A stretch of DNA of 64,000 nucleotides, from NCBI RefSeq assembly GCF_900215605.1, contig NZ_OBEL01000004.1:62001-126000 (forward strand), in the 5' to 3' direction. Shown here piece after piece: positions 44,640-54,775 of the stretch. This DNA is from Cohaesibacter gelatinilyticus. Lineage in GTDB: Bacteria > Pseudomonadota > Alphaproteobacteria > Rhizobiales > Cohaesibacteraceae. The notes below the pieces were generated by a model that did not search any database, had not been told where the DNA came from, and saw nothing but the letters and a program-made list of their open reading frames with translations. The position numbers and the translations under genes were made by a program. Every line of letters begins with the position of its first letter. The first letter of the stretch is position 1.

Positions 44640-45890
44640 ATGTCTCTTCATATCAGCCGTGAGCATGCAGAAATGTTGGATAAGAAAGATCCAATAGCCT
44701 GCAAGCGCGATGAATTCTTTATTGAGGAAGGCACGATTTATCTGGATGGCAACTCCCTCGGGCCAGCACCAAAATCTGTTTTTGACAGCATTGATGTGAC
44801 CATGCGTGAGGAATGGGCCAAAGGCCTGATCCGCAGTCACAATACGGCGGGCTGGTTCATGCTGACTGATACCTTGGGAGATAAGATCGCAAGGTTGCTT
44901 GGTGCAGGGCAGGGTGAGATTGTTGTGTGCGATACGACGTCCCTGAATATTTACAAAACACTGCATGCTGCCCTGTCCATGCAGCCGAACCGAAAGAGGA
45001 TAGTGGCGGAAGCTACATCTTTCCCAACCAATCTCTATATGGCGGAAGGTGTTGCTTCAACGTGCAGGGATGTGAGTATTGCCCTGGAGGGGAGCGACGG
45101 TGACGCGATTGAAGATCTGATCGATGAAGACACCGCAATCGTGATGCTCAACCATGTTGATTATCGCTCTGGTGTCATTCGTGACGTGAAAGCCATCACG
45201 GAACTGGCCCATTCAATGGGGGCGATGGTGATGGTGGATTTGTGTCATTCCGCTGGCGTGATCCCCGTTGATTTGCGTGATCTGAATGTCGATTTTGCTG
45301 TCGGCTGTACCTACAAATATCTCAATGGTGGCCCAGGTTCTCCTGCCTATGCTTATGCCGCGAAGCGTCATCATGGCAAATTCACCCAGCCATTGTCCGG
45401 ATGGCACGGCCATGCCGCTCCTTTCAAGTTCGAACAATCCTATCGTCAAGGTGAAGGCGCGCGCGCCCTACTGTGCGGCACCCAGCACACTCTGTCCATG
45501 CGTGCCTTGCAATCGGGGCTCGCCATTTTTGACGATGTGAGCGTCAGTGAGTTGTATGAGAAGGGCAAAGCCCTATCCGATTTCTTTGTTTCCCTGGTCG
45601 ATGGATTTGCCGATGAGCTTGGCGTTGGGTTTTACAGCCCAAAAGATGTGAACCTGCGCAATGGCCAGGTGTCTCTTACCCATGAAACCGGTGGCTATGC
45701 CATCGTTCAGGCCCTGATTGAGCGTGGCGTGATTGGCGACTTCCGTCAGCCCAATGTGATGCGGTTTGGTTTTGCACCGCTCTACTTGCGCTATGTCGAT
45801 ATTTGGGATGCGGCCAATCATTTGCATGATGTGCTCAAAAGCAAAGAGTGGACCCATGAACGTTTCAATGTCGTGGCGACAGTTACCTGA
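44640..45890 (+). CDS. kynU: Kynureninase
   Basis: This 416-residue PLP enzyme (fold type I) splits kynurenine or 3-hydroxykynurenine into anthranilate or 3-hydroxyanthranilate plus alanine. Motifs are IYLDGNSLGPAPKSVFD, MLNHVDYRSGVIRD, VDLCHSAGVIPVDLRDLNVDF, the Schiff-base lysine in GCTYKYLNGGPGSPAYAY, and LSGWHGHAAPF. GAAGGAAAG precedes the ATG. It supplies the substrate for haaO. No tryptophan dioxygenase, kynurenine monooxygenase or formamidase gene is in the window. Confidence 0.97.
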   Translation: MSLHISREHAEMLDKKDPIACKRDEFFIEEGTIYLDGNSLGPAPKSVFDSIDVTMREEWAKGLIRSHNTAGWFMLTDTLGDKIARLLGAGQGEIVVCDTTSLNIYKTLHAALSMQPNRKRIVAEATSFPTNLYMAEGVASTCRDVSIALEGSDGDAIEDLIDEDTAIVMLNHVDYRSGVIRDVKAITELAHSMGAMVMVDLCHSAGVIPVDLRDLNVDFAVGCTYKYLNGGPGSPAYAYAAKRHHGKFTQPLSGWHGHAAPFKFEQSYRQGEGARALLCGTQHTLSMRALQSGLAIFDDVSVSELYEKGKALSDFFVSLVDGFADELGVGFYSPKDVNLRNGQVSLTHETGGYAIVQALIERGVIGDFRQPNVMRFGFAPLYLRYVDIWDAANHLHDVLKSKEWTHERFNVVATVT

Positions 45891-45910
45891 TCATCTGGTG
45901 TCAAGGGAGC

Positions 45911-46750
45911 ATGAACGGGATGGCAATCAAAAACATTCTTGTCGCTTACAATGGTGGTGCTGCATCAGATGCAGCCCTTCACCTGGGTGTGCAGATGGCT
46001 CGCAAATATGATGCGCATCTGACTGGCATCATGGCACACGGGATTTCATCAACGACCAGGCATATGCCTGCTTGGCTGTCGGCTCATATTCGCCAAAGCA
46101 TAGAAGAGACATTTGAAGGGCATGGGGCGGATGTTCGACGCCGCTTCCATGAACAGGTTACGGCAAATCTGACGGCTGATCGAACGCATTGGTTGGAAGT
46201 TGAGGATGATCCGGACCGCAGTGTCGCAACATTTGCGCGCGTGTTCGATATCACGCTGGTTGGGCAATATGAAAATTTGTCGGAACAGGATGCAATGCTG
46301 CTCCATCCCGATCGCATTGCTTACGATGCCGCGCGCCCGGTGATCATCGCTCCCAAGAGCTATAAGGCAGAAAGGCTCAATGAAAGGGCGGTCATTGCTT
46401 GGGACGGTGGAAAGACGGCCGCGCGCGCAATGATGGATGCGATGCATGTTCTGGAGACCAAGGAATTTGTCTCGGTTGTGACAATTGGAGAGGATTGTTT
46501 CAATCGCATCCCGAAAAGACTTGATATCTGCGCGCTTCTTGCTCGTCACGGCATCCGAGCCGAGCATCAGATATTGCCGCTCAAACGAGAGGGAGCGGCC
46601 GCGACACTGCTTGATTATTGTGACACATCTGACTTCGGCTTGCTTGTCATGGGGGCTTATGAACGCGCCAAATTTGCCGAGGATTTGACCGGTGGCTTCA
46701 CCGAAAGGGTTCTTCGCAACATCACACTGCCGACCTTCGTTTCGCACTGA
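45911..46750 (+). CDS. Universal stress protein (UspA family)
   Basis: This 279-residue cytoplasmic protein has a start IKNILVAYNGGAASDAALHLG and an end FGLLVMGAYERAKFAEDLTGGFTERVLRN that match the two ends of the UspA fold. The middle (ERAVIAWDGGKTAARAMMDAM) begins a second Usp domain, so it is a tandem form, although the nucleotide loop usually seen as GxxGxGG is altered. It lies 20 bases after kynU and 49 before tctC, so it is probably co-transcribed with both. Its role there is unknown. Confidence 0.85.
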   Translation: MNGMAIKNILVAYNGGAASDAALHLGVQMARKYDAHLTGIMAHGISSTTRHMPAWLSAHIRQSIEETFEGHGADVRRRFHEQVTANLTADRTHWLEVEDDPDRSVATFARVFDITLVGQYENLSEQDAMLLHPDRIAYDAARPVIIAPKSYKAERLNERAVIAWDGGKTAARAMMDAMHVLETKEFVSVVTIGEDCFNRIPKRLDICALLARHGIRAEHQILPLKREGAAATLLDYCDTSDFGLLVMGAYERAKFAEDLTGGFTERVLRNITLPTFVSH

Positions 46751-46799
46751 CGAACGTAAAATATTGTCGAAAAAACCAGTTTCAGAATGGGAGGAAACC

Positions 46800-47756
46800 A
46801 TGAAACTTGCAAACTTTGTAAAAGCCACCGCCATTGCGGCCATGGCGTCAATCACAGCCCTGGCAAGCCCTGTTGTCGCTGCCGGTTGGGCTCCTGATGA
46901 GCCGATTGTGCTACGCGTCGGGTTTGGTGCAGGCGGCGAAACCGACACGATGGGGCGTGTGTTGGCTGCGACAATCGAAAAACAGACCGGTTGGGATGTG
47001 GTTGTAGAAAACCGTCCAGGCGGCGGCGGTGTCGCCATGTTAAGCGGTCTGGTTTCGGAAAAACCAAATGGTCTTGTTCTTGGTATGGCCGTGAATATTC
47101 CGCCGCTCATGATGCTGAATGAACGGCCGGACACTCTACCCTTCAAAATCGATAGCTTTGATTATATCGGCACCATTGCACTGGCTGAAACATCGCTGAT
47201 TTCCAGCTCAAAGGCCAAGTTCAACTCTGTTGAGGAGTTGGTTGCCTATGCAAAGGAAAAAGGCTCTGCCTCCATTGCTTGGGATGCTCCGGATCTGAAA
47301 GCTGTGATGCAAAAAGTAGGGGCAGATGAGGGTGTGAAGTTCCGCATGGTGAAAGCCGAAAGCGGAGCGGAAATGATTAAGCTCTTGTTGGGCGGGCAAG
47401 TCGATGCGGCATTTGGCACGGGCGCTCACCTGCCATTTGTCGAGGATGGACAGGTCAAGATTCTCTCCAGTCTTTCAGACAAGCGCTTGAGTTATGCGCC
47501 TGAAATCCCGACCCTGATCGAAGCAGGTCACAATTTTTACATCGCACCTTACTTCTATGTGGCCGCACCGGGAAACCTTCCTGCTGATGCCAAGGAAGCT
47601 CTAGCAAAGGCGATGGAGAATGCGGTCGCTCATGAAGACGTAAAGACTGTTGTCCAGAATACCGTGCGTGCGCCTGCAAATAATCTGGGACCGGACGGCA
47701 CACGCAAGATGATGCATGATGCCTTTGGTCCAATCGGCAAGCTTTTTGCCAAATAA
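46800..47756 (+). CDS. tctC: Tripartite tricarboxylate transporter binding protein (Bug/TctC family)
   Basis: This 318-residue periplasmic receptor has a Sec signal ending near residue 28 (ALASPVVAAG). Bug-family motifs include LRVGFGAGGETDTMGRVLA and VVENRPGGGGVAMLSGLV. ATG 46800 has GGGAGG upstream and defines a proper signal; an in-frame start at 46692 lies inside the usp gene. Bug receptors bind carboxylates such as citrate, aromatic acids or nicotinate. Next to kynurenine genes, an anthranilate-like or tryptophan-derived acid is a reasonable guess. Confidence 0.92.
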   Translation: MKLANFVKATAIAAMASITALASPVVAAGWAPDEPIVLRVGFGAGGETDTMGRVLAATIEKQTGWDVVVENRPGGGGVAMLSGLVSEKPNGLVLGMAVNIPPLMMLNERPDTLPFKIDSFDYIGTIALAETSLISSSKAKFNSVEELVAYAKEKGSASIAWDAPDLKAVMQKVGADEGVKFRMVKAESGAEMIKLLLGGQVDAAFGTGAHLPFVEDGQVKILSSLSDKRLSYAPEIPTLIEAGHNFYIAPYFYVAAPGNLPADAKEALAKAMENAVAHEDVKTVVQNTVRAPANNLGPDGTRKMMHDAFGPIGKLFAK

Positions 47757-47764
47757 TTGACAAC

Positions 47765-47793
47765 GCCTTAGCCAGATCTTTGCTGGCTAGGGC
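47765..47793 (+). terminator. Intra-operon stem-loop after tctC
   Basis: An 11-bp stem (47765-47775 with 47783-47793, one wobble) closes a 7-base loop, then ATTTTGCG. It begins nine bases after the tctC stop and ends 20 bases before tctB. It probably sets receptor above membrane subunits. Confidence 0.65.
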
Positions 47794-47812
47794 ATTTTGC
47801 GTTGGGGGACCC

Positions 47813-48235
47813 ATGTCGCTTCACCGTGCCTCTGGCATTTTTTTTCTGATATTTGCAGCTGCAATGTATTGGGTGGTTATTCCGGCACAAACCCATGTTG
47901 TTTATCCGGATGGATCTATTCCGCCCGCTGTTCTGCCGACATTCTATTCCCTTCTGATTGGAGCCTTTGCGTCGATTGTCGCTCTGCAATCAGATGGTGA
48001 GACCGACTTCGATATGGTGCAAATGGCAAAGGTAGCTGCCTTTTTCCTGCTCACCACAGCGGGTGTCTGGTCAATGAAGCGTCTTGGATTTGAATATGTG
48101 GCACCCGTCATGGCTGGACTGTTGCTTCGGGTCGTTGGAGAGCGTCGGCCTCCTTGGATCATCCTTGGCGCATTTGTCTCTCCGCTGCTCATCTGGGCAT
48201 TTTTCGAAATCGCTCTTGGTCGTTTGCTTCCATAA
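47813..48235 (+). CDS. tctB: Tripartite tricarboxylate transporter small membrane subunit
   Basis: This 140-residue membrane protein has four hydrophobic segments (about residues 7-25, 41-58, 73-92 and 111-133), the TctB layout. ATG 47813 has TTGGGGGA upstream; an in-frame start at 47780 lies inside the stem-loop region. TctB proteins are poorly conserved, so the call relies on length, topology and place between tctC and tctA. Confidence 0.85.
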   Translation: MSLHRASGIFFLIFAAAMYWVVIPAQTHVVYPDGSIPPAVLPTFYSLLIGAFASIVALQSDGETDFDMVQMAKVAAFFLLTTAGVWSMKRLGFEYVAPVMAGLLLRVVGERRPPWIILGAFVSPLLIWAFFEIALGRLLP

Positions 48236-48247
48236 GGAAAGTTAGAG

Positions 48248-49765
48248 ATGGTACCTTTCGATGTGATTATGGCGGGCTTGTCCGGTAGCTTTGCACCTAT
48301 GGTTCTGCTCTATATTTTTGCCGGTGTGGTCATCGGACAGTTTGTCGGGGCGGTGCCGGGCATTGGGCCGATCATGGCCATAGCCATTGCTATTCCATTC
48401 ACCTTCGTCATGGACCCGTTGGTCGGAATTGCATTTCTTGTGGGCATAGGAAAGGGTGGCCTTGTCGGTGGGGCGGTGCCCGCTGTTCTCATCAATACAC
48501 CTGGCACTCCAGATGCGGCAGCTACGGCGCTTGATGGCTTTCCACTTGCAAGGCAGGGGAAGCCGTTGAAAGCGATGCGGATGGCGCTCTATTCTTCCGT
48601 GACTGGCGATACGGTCAGTGACATCGTTCTCATCACAATCTCGGCGCCACTTGCAATCGTTGCTTTGCAACTTGGTCCTGTAGAAATTCTCTTTCTGTTG
48701 TTGTTTGCCTTTACTGTCATTGTATGTCTGGTCGGTGGTTCTGTCACAAAAGGTGCCATAGCGCTGTTGCTCGGATTGCTTTTTGCGACTATTGGCCTTG
48801 ATCCGGAATATGCGACCCCGCGTCTGGTTTTCGGCTTCACCCAGCTTTATGACGGTGTGCCGCTGGAGGCGATTGCTCTTGGTATTCTTGTGATGCCAGA
48901 GGTTCTGCGCCGCCTTGCTGATGGAATAGGCATTGCTCGCCCTGCAGTGGTTATTCCGGATGATCAACCAAAAGCCGACAAACAGATCTCATGGGTCGAA
49001 TATTGGGAATGTCGTTTCGCCATGATGCGTGGCGCTTCCATCGGGACATTGCTTGGTGCATTACCCGGGATCGGTTCAACCGCAGCAGCTTTTATTTCCT
49101 ATGCTTCGACCAAGGAAAGTTCGGATGATCCCAAATCCTTTGGTCGTGGGAACATAGCTGGCATTGCCGCGGCAGAATCCGCCAATTCAGCTGTGGTTGG
49201 GGCCAATTTGATCCCGCTTCTCACCCTCGGAATTCCCGGAAGCGTCGGCGCAGCTCTGTTGATCGGTGCCTTCAAAATCCATGGCATTCAGCCAGGGCCG
49301 CTATTGTTCAAACAGCAAGCCGAACTCATTTATGGATTATTTGGTGCCATGATCATCGCCAACTTCTTCAATTTCTGGGTTGGGCAAGTCGGAATGCGCG
49401 TTTGGGCAACAGTCGTGAAGGCGCCTGAGGCTTTCATTTTCTCGATTGCATTGCTGCTCTGTATTGTTGGCGTTTATCTGGGAGCTGGGGGCATGTTCGG
49501 CATCTATGTGATGCTGATTTGTACCGTGATCGGATTGGCTCTCACCGCTGCTGGTTATTCCGTTATTGTCTTCATCATCGCTTTTTTCCTCGGAAGCCGT
49601 TTTGAAACGACCATTTCCCAAGCTTACTCTCTGACAGAAGGCCATCCCGCAGAATTGTTGAACTATCCGGTTGCTGTCGCACTGCTGGCGGTCAATCTAT
49701 GTTTCCTGTTTCTCTTTGCGCGCAAGCGTTTTAGAGAGGGCAAAAATGCAAGAGAGCGGGCGTGA
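48248..49765 (+). CDS. tctA: Tripartite tricarboxylate transporter large membrane subunit
   Basis: This 505-residue transporter subunit has about 11-12 membrane segments. TctA motifs are GAVPGIGPIMAIAIAIPFTF, VGGAVPAVLINTPGTPDAAATALDGFPLARQ, TLLGALPGIGSTAAAFISYA and LIPLLTLGIPGSVGAALLIGA. It follows tctB by 12 bases and ends the TTT unit. A new ribosome site and TRAP receptor start 147 bases on. Confidence 0.95.
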   Translation: MVPFDVIMAGLSGSFAPMVLLYIFAGVVIGQFVGAVPGIGPIMAIAIAIPFTFVMDPLVGIAFLVGIGKGGLVGGAVPAVLINTPGTPDAAATALDGFPLARQGKPLKAMRMALYSSVTGDTVSDIVLITISAPLAIVALQLGPVEILFLLLFAFTVIVCLVGGSVTKGAIALLLGLLFATIGLDPEYATPRLVFGFTQLYDGVPLEAIALGILVMPEVLRRLADGIGIARPAVVIPDDQPKADKQISWVEYWECRFAMMRGASIGTLLGALPGIGSTAAAFISYASTKESSDDPKSFGRGNIAGIAAAESANSAVVGANLIPLLTLGIPGSVGAALLIGAFKIHGIQPGPLLFKQQAELIYGLFGAMIIANFFNFWVGQVGMRVWATVVKAPEAFIFSIALLLCIVGVYLGAGGMFGIYVMLICTVIGLALTAAGYSVIVFIIAFFLGSRFETTISQAYSLTEGHPAELLNYPVAVALLAVNLCFLFLFARKRFREGKNARERA

Positions 49766-50896
<1,131 letters not shown>

Positions 50897-50903
50897 TCAA
50901 TGC

Positions 50904-50935
50904 TATAAGGCGCAAGTGGGGGCTTGCGCCTTATA
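50904..50935 (+). terminator. Intra-operon stem-loop after dctP
   Basis: A perfect 13-bp stem (50904-50916 with 50923-50935) closes a 6-base G-rich loop, seven bases after the dctP stop, then TTTTGTAATTTT. This is the most terminator-like hairpin found inside an operon here, yet dctQM follow on the same strand only 38 bases later. Confidence 0.75.
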
Positions 50936-50973
50936 TTTTGTAATTTTCCCTTTCTGGGCAAAGTGAGGTCTGG

Positions 50974-51519
50974 ATGATCAGGCGATTTTCGACATTTTGG
51001 GCCGAGCTGGAACTCAAATGCGCTGCATTGCTGGCTGCTGGTATTACTCTTCTCATTCTATTGAATGTGATCACCCGCACCATTGGCATTGCCCTGTTCT
51101 GGGTGGATGAACTGGCAATCTATCTCATGATCTGGATGACCTTTTTTGCGGCATCTGCTGCTATTCATCACAAGAATTCAGTAGCGGTGACACTTCTGGC
51201 GGATGCCTTGGATTACAAGCAGCGCCGTCTATTGATGAGATGTGTTGATGTTATTCTGTTCGCCATGGCTCTGGGTATGATCTATTTCTGCTGGCGCTGG
51301 TTTCTGCCTTTGGATTTGCTCCAGGCAGGATTGGACATCGAAGTATTTCAGGGTGAAACCTTCAATTTCATCTATTCCGAGATCACCAATACTCTGCCGA
51401 TCCGAAAGGTCTGGGTCTGGCTCATCATGTGGTTCTTTGCCTTTGGCCTGTTTCTGCACAGCCTGAACAATCTGCTACATCCTGCCGATCAACATGCTGA
51501 CCAATCTGGAACATCCTGA
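50974..51519 (+). CDS. dctQ: TRAP transporter small permease subunit
   Basis: This 181-residue membrane subunit has four hydrophobic segments and the DctQ core VDELAIYLMIWMTFFAASAAIHHKNSVAV. Its stop and the start of dctM share one base (TGATG at 51517-51521), so translation is coupled. The DctQ family diverges fast; context secures the call. Confidence 0.88.
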   Translation: MIRRFSTFWAELELKCAALLAAGITLLILLNVITRTIGIALFWVDELAIYLMIWMTFFAASAAIHHKNSVAVTLLADALDYKQRRLLMRCVDVILFAMALGMIYFCWRWFLPLDLLQAGLDIEVFQGETFNFIYSEITNTLPIRKVWVWLIMWFFAFGLFLHSLNNLLHPADQHADQSGTS

Positions 51520-52778
51520 TGACTGCTATCGTTTTTGCGCTTGGCCTGTTGATGGCCGTTCCTGTTGCATTTGTGCTGATCCTGACAGCCATCTGGTATG
51601 TGTTTGAAAGCGGTAATACCGTTCTGTACGATAGTTTTGCCCAGCAGCTTTTCTCAGGTCTTGAGAATTATGGCCTGCTTGCTATTCCGCTTTTCATGAT
51701 TACTGGCGAATTGATGAATGAAAGCGGCATGACAACGCGTCTGGTGAACGCAGCGCGTGTCTTTGTCGGTGGCTTTCGTGGTGGCCTTGCTTATATCAAC
51801 CTTCTCGCCAACATGTTCATGGCGGCCATCATCGGCTCTGCAGCCAGTCAGATTGCAGTCATGAGCCGGGCCATGGTGCCAGCCATGGAGAAGGACGGTT
51901 ATAGCCGTGGTTTTGCGGCTGCAACGACGGCGGCAGGAGGATTGTTGGCTCCCGTCATCCCACCATCCATGTTGTTCGTGATTTATGGTGTATTGGCTCA
52001 GTTGCCCATCGGCGACATGTTCATTGCTGGCATCATTCCCGGGCTGTTATTGTCCCTTGCCTTTGCCGTGGTGGTGACTATCATCGGCTTGGTTCAGGGA
52101 TTTCCCAAAGGGGAGTGGATGGTGCGATCCGAGGCAATATCTGCCCTTATCTCTTGCCTTCCTGCCAGTTTGATCCCACTGACGATCATCGGAGGCATTC
52201 TGTTTGGCATTGCCACACCAACGGAATCTGCTGCTGTTGCGTCCTTCGTGGCCTTCCTGATGGCGCGCTTCTCATCCGAGAAGCTCTCCTTGTCGCGCCT
52301 TTTCACCTTGTTGCGCCGAACGGCTGTCAATTCTGGCATGGTGATTTTCATGATTGCGGCGGCGAATGTCTTTGGCTGGGTGGTAATCTATGAGGCATTG
52401 CCGCAGAAACTGGCCAGCTTGATCACAACCATCACGTCCGATCCGTTCATGTTCCTGTTGATCGTGAATGCAGTGCTGCTGATTGTTGGCATGCTGATTG
52501 ATGGCATTGCAGCAGTTATTCTGGTCACGCCGATCCTGCTGCCTATCGCGACGGGTTCTTACGATATCGATCCGTTCCAGTTTGGCGTGGTCATTTGCAT
52601 CAATCTGGTGCTGGGTCTGCTGACGCCTCCGGTCGGAGTGGGGCTGTTCATTGCCTCCACAGCCAGTGGAGCACGCATAGGCGAGATCTTGGCTTCGCTC
52701 TGGCCATTCCTTCTGGCCGTGGCGGTGATCCTGATCATGCTGTGTTATTGGCCGTCCTTATCGACGATGCTGCTTTGA
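51519..52778 (+). CDS. dctM: TRAP transporter large permease subunit
   Basis: This 419-residue permease is of standard length. Motifs are GLENYGLLAIPLFMITGELM, GSAASQIAVMSRAMVPAMEKDG, AAGGLLAPVIPPSMLFVIYGV, GIATPTESAAVASFVAFL and NLVLGLLTPPVGVGLFIAS. Its 3' end overlaps the convergent lysR gene by 34 bases, so the final codons of both genes are read from the same DNA. Confidence 0.95.
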   Translation: MTAIVFALGLLMAVPVAFVLILTAIWYVFESGNTVLYDSFAQQLFSGLENYGLLAIPLFMITGELMNESGMTTRLVNAARVFVGGFRGGLAYINLLANMFMAAIIGSAASQIAVMSRAMVPAMEKDGYSRGFAAATTAAGGLLAPVIPPSMLFVIYGVLAQLPIGDMFIAGIIPGLLLSLAFAVVVTIIGLVQGFPKGEWMVRSEAISALISCLPASLIPLTIIGGILFGIATPTESAAVASFVAFLMARFSSEKLSLSRLFTLLRRTAVNSGMVIFMIAAANVFGWVVIYEALPQKLASLITTITSDPFMFLLIVNAVLLIVGMLIDGIAAVILVTPILLPIATGSYDIDPFQFGVVICINLVLGLLTPPVGVGLFIASTASGARIGEILASLWPFLLAVAVILIMLCYWPSLSTMLL

Positions 52779-53719
52779 GCATCGACAGCGATATCTTGCA
52801 AGGCGCGCAACAAAGCCTGCGCAGCAGGAGAGAGGCGCGCCTTTGCATTATAGGACACCCCCACCGGACCGGAGCCAAAGGGAACTTCCCAATCCAGAAT
52901 GGCGAGATTGCCCTGAGCCACATCCTGTTCAGGCACATGGCTCGGCATTAAGGAAATCAGGGGTTGGGTCTGCAAAAGTGCGCGATTGGCCAGATAGGAT
53001 ACTGACTCTAGCGATACAGCAGGTGAAGCCACATCTTGTGAGATGAAAAAGCCATCCACCCGGCGGCGCAAACTGGTTTCAGGTGGTGGCAGGATCCAGC
53101 CGTAATCCTTAAGCTGCTCGAAACTAAGATCTTTGGTTTCTGCCAGAGGATGATGGCTCCCTACTACGGCAACAATGCTTTCATCAAACAGTTTTTGCTG
53201 AGCAGTGCCATCGCGATGGCGGCTGACGGGCAAACGTCCGACAACCATGTCAATCTCGCCGGTACGCAAGGCTGGCATCAGGGCATCATTGGTGCCTTCG
53301 ACCACTTTGATCATCACGTTGGGACGCTCTGCCAACAGGCGTTCAATGGCTTTGGGCAGAATCCAGGGGGAAGCGGCAAGGAGTGAGCCAACCACGACCC
53401 GGCCGGAGCTGCCATCATTGAGGTCGTCCAGTTCCTGCGCGGCATTGGCAACCTGCGCCAAGATCAATTGTCCATGGCGGATCAGAGCTTTGCCAAATTC
53501 TGTAGGAATGACACCGCGATTGGTGCGATCGAACAGCTGCACTTCAAAATCCAGCTCCATGTCCTGGATCATCTTGGTCGCAGCGGGTTGTGAGACATTC
53601 AGATCTCGCGCAGCACTTTGAATATTGTTGTGTCGCCCTACGGCGACAAGCAATCGCAATTGTCTGAATTTAAGACGGGTTTGAACCTTCTCGACAATTC
53701 GTGTGTGCCGACTGACCAA
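52745..53719 (-). CDS. LysR-family transcriptional regulator
   Basis: This 324-residue regulator has an N-terminal winged helix (LKFRQLRLLVAVGRHNNIQSAARDLNVSQPAATKMIQDME, residues about 16-55) and a type 2 periplasmic-binding effector domain. The QPAATKMIQ pattern resembles the GbpR/PcaQ-like branch that controls aromatic- and sugar-acid genes. It follows the nadX-like gene by nine bases on the same strand, so the two are co-transcribed. It may control nadX, the divergent DHDPS-like gene and the TRAP operon; a T-N11-A box lies upstream of nadX. Confidence 0.92.
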   Translation of the reverse strand: MVSRHTRIVEKVQTRLKFRQLRLLVAVGRHNNIQSAARDLNVSQPAATKMIQDMELDFEVQLFDRTNRGVIPTEFGKALIRHGQLILAQVANAAQELDDLNDGSSGRVVVGSLLAASPWILPKAIERLLAERPNVMIKVVEGTNDALMPALRTGEIDMVVGRLPVSRHRDGTAQQKLFDESIVAVVGSHHPLAETKDLSFEQLKDYGWILPPPETSLRRRVDGFFISQDVASPAVSLESVSYLANRALLQTQPLISLMPSHVPEQDVAQGNLAILDWEVPFGSGPVGVSYNAKARLSPAAQALLRALQDIAVDAQSSIVDKDGQ

Positions 53720-53728
53720 TGGATGCTC

Positions 53729-54523
53729 CTAGAATTTTAGCCGTTCTGCATATTGGGTTATGTTAGCGATTACACTCATGGCTGCAAGAGCAGAGGTGCG
53801 GGGATTGGAAGGCATAGGATTGCATTCGATTTCGAATTTGCATTTTCCAAAAGCGCCTTCGGCTTCAATCTCATGAATGTTGCGTTCAATGGAAGGGTCG
53901 GCGACCAGCTCCACCATGGTTTCGTCAAAACCGATACCGGAGAGTGCAACAGCGGCTGCAACGTTGGCATTCTTTGGATATTGAAGAGCGGCTTCTCGTG
54001 CTGTGCCTCGGAAATGCTGTTGTGGTCCTTCAAACTCGCCGTCCAAATCCAAAACATTCTCAGCCGGGGAACCTTTCCAACTTTTGGGTGGTTTACGGCC
54101 TTTATAGCAGACAGATTTCAGTGTTCCGGTTCGTGCGGATCGCAGGATATCAAGTGCGCCAATGGCCCCAGATGCAAGAATGATATTGCTATCGCCTTCG
54201 TTGGCGGCCTGATAAAGCCTGTCATGAACGCTTTGATCTGCAAATGCACCAATGGAAACAGTGAGCAGATCATGGCCAGCTCTTAAAATGTCTTCGCCAT
54301 GAGCCATCAAGCCTCCATGTCCGGCGCAATCGACAAACAAATCGATTGTGCCTTCGATATCGGCAAATGCTCTGGCAAATTGCAGATCTTGGGGGAGCCT
54401 ATCGCCATCAGGTGCCTTGAACGATGGAGATGCGATGACTGCGGCCACCTGATGCTCTGAATTTGCCAGTTGCTCAATTACATAATTTGCAATGGTGCCA
54501 TAGCCGATAAGGGCAAGTTTCAT
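53729..54523 (-). CDS. nadX: L-aspartate dehydrogenase-like protein (NadX family)
   Basis: This 264-residue NAD(P)-binding protein starts with a Rossmann motif, MKLALIGYGTIANYVIEQL. It has ASGAIGALDILRSA, the family motif YPKNANVAAAVALSGIGFD, and NIHEIEAEGAFG. AspDH oxidises L-aspartate to iminoaspartate, which can feed quinolinate and NAD synthesis, or run the other way to make aspartate. In proteobacteria such genes often sit in catabolic operons, and here the partner is a LysR gene. The family is fairly secure; the in vivo substrate is not. Confidence 0.85.
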   Translation of the reverse strand: MKLALIGYGTIANYVIEQLANSEHQVAAVIASPSFKAPDGDRLPQDLQFARAFADIEGTIDLFVDCAGHGGLMAHGEDILRAGHDLLTVSIGAFADQSVHDRLYQAANEGDSNIILASGAIGALDILRSARTGTLKSVCYKGRKPPKSWKGSPAENVLDLDGEFEGPQQHFRGTAREAALQYPKNANVAAAVALSGIGFDETMVELVADPSIERNIHEIEAEGAFGKCKFEIECNPMPSNPRTSALAAMSVIANITQYAERLKF

Positions 54524-54546
54524 GGAGCAGTCCTTTCAATGTTGCT

Positions 54547-54563
54547 AATTCAATAGCTGAATT
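54547..54563. promoter_or_regulatory. LysR-type operator candidate, AATTCA-N5-TGAATT
   Basis: Perfect 6-base arms with a 5-base centre include a T-N11-A LysR box (TTCAATAGCTGAA). It lies 24 bases upstream of the nadX-lysR unit in the 252-base gap between divergent genes. Confidence 0.5.
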
Positions 54564-54775
54564 GAAAGGCTTCTGATAACGGTTTTTGTTATATCAAGAT
54601 ATTTTCTTTCGATTTGTCTTTCCAAACGCAAAGACCATACTCGCCACGAACAACCTACATAACCGGGTGTGCTCTCGCACCTTGGTGTTTTTGGTGCCGA
54701 TGGATGATCGGTTACAGCGGTTCCCGAAAAGTTATTCGGCTTTTCGGATAAGAGCTCGCTTTAAGGAAGCTGGTG

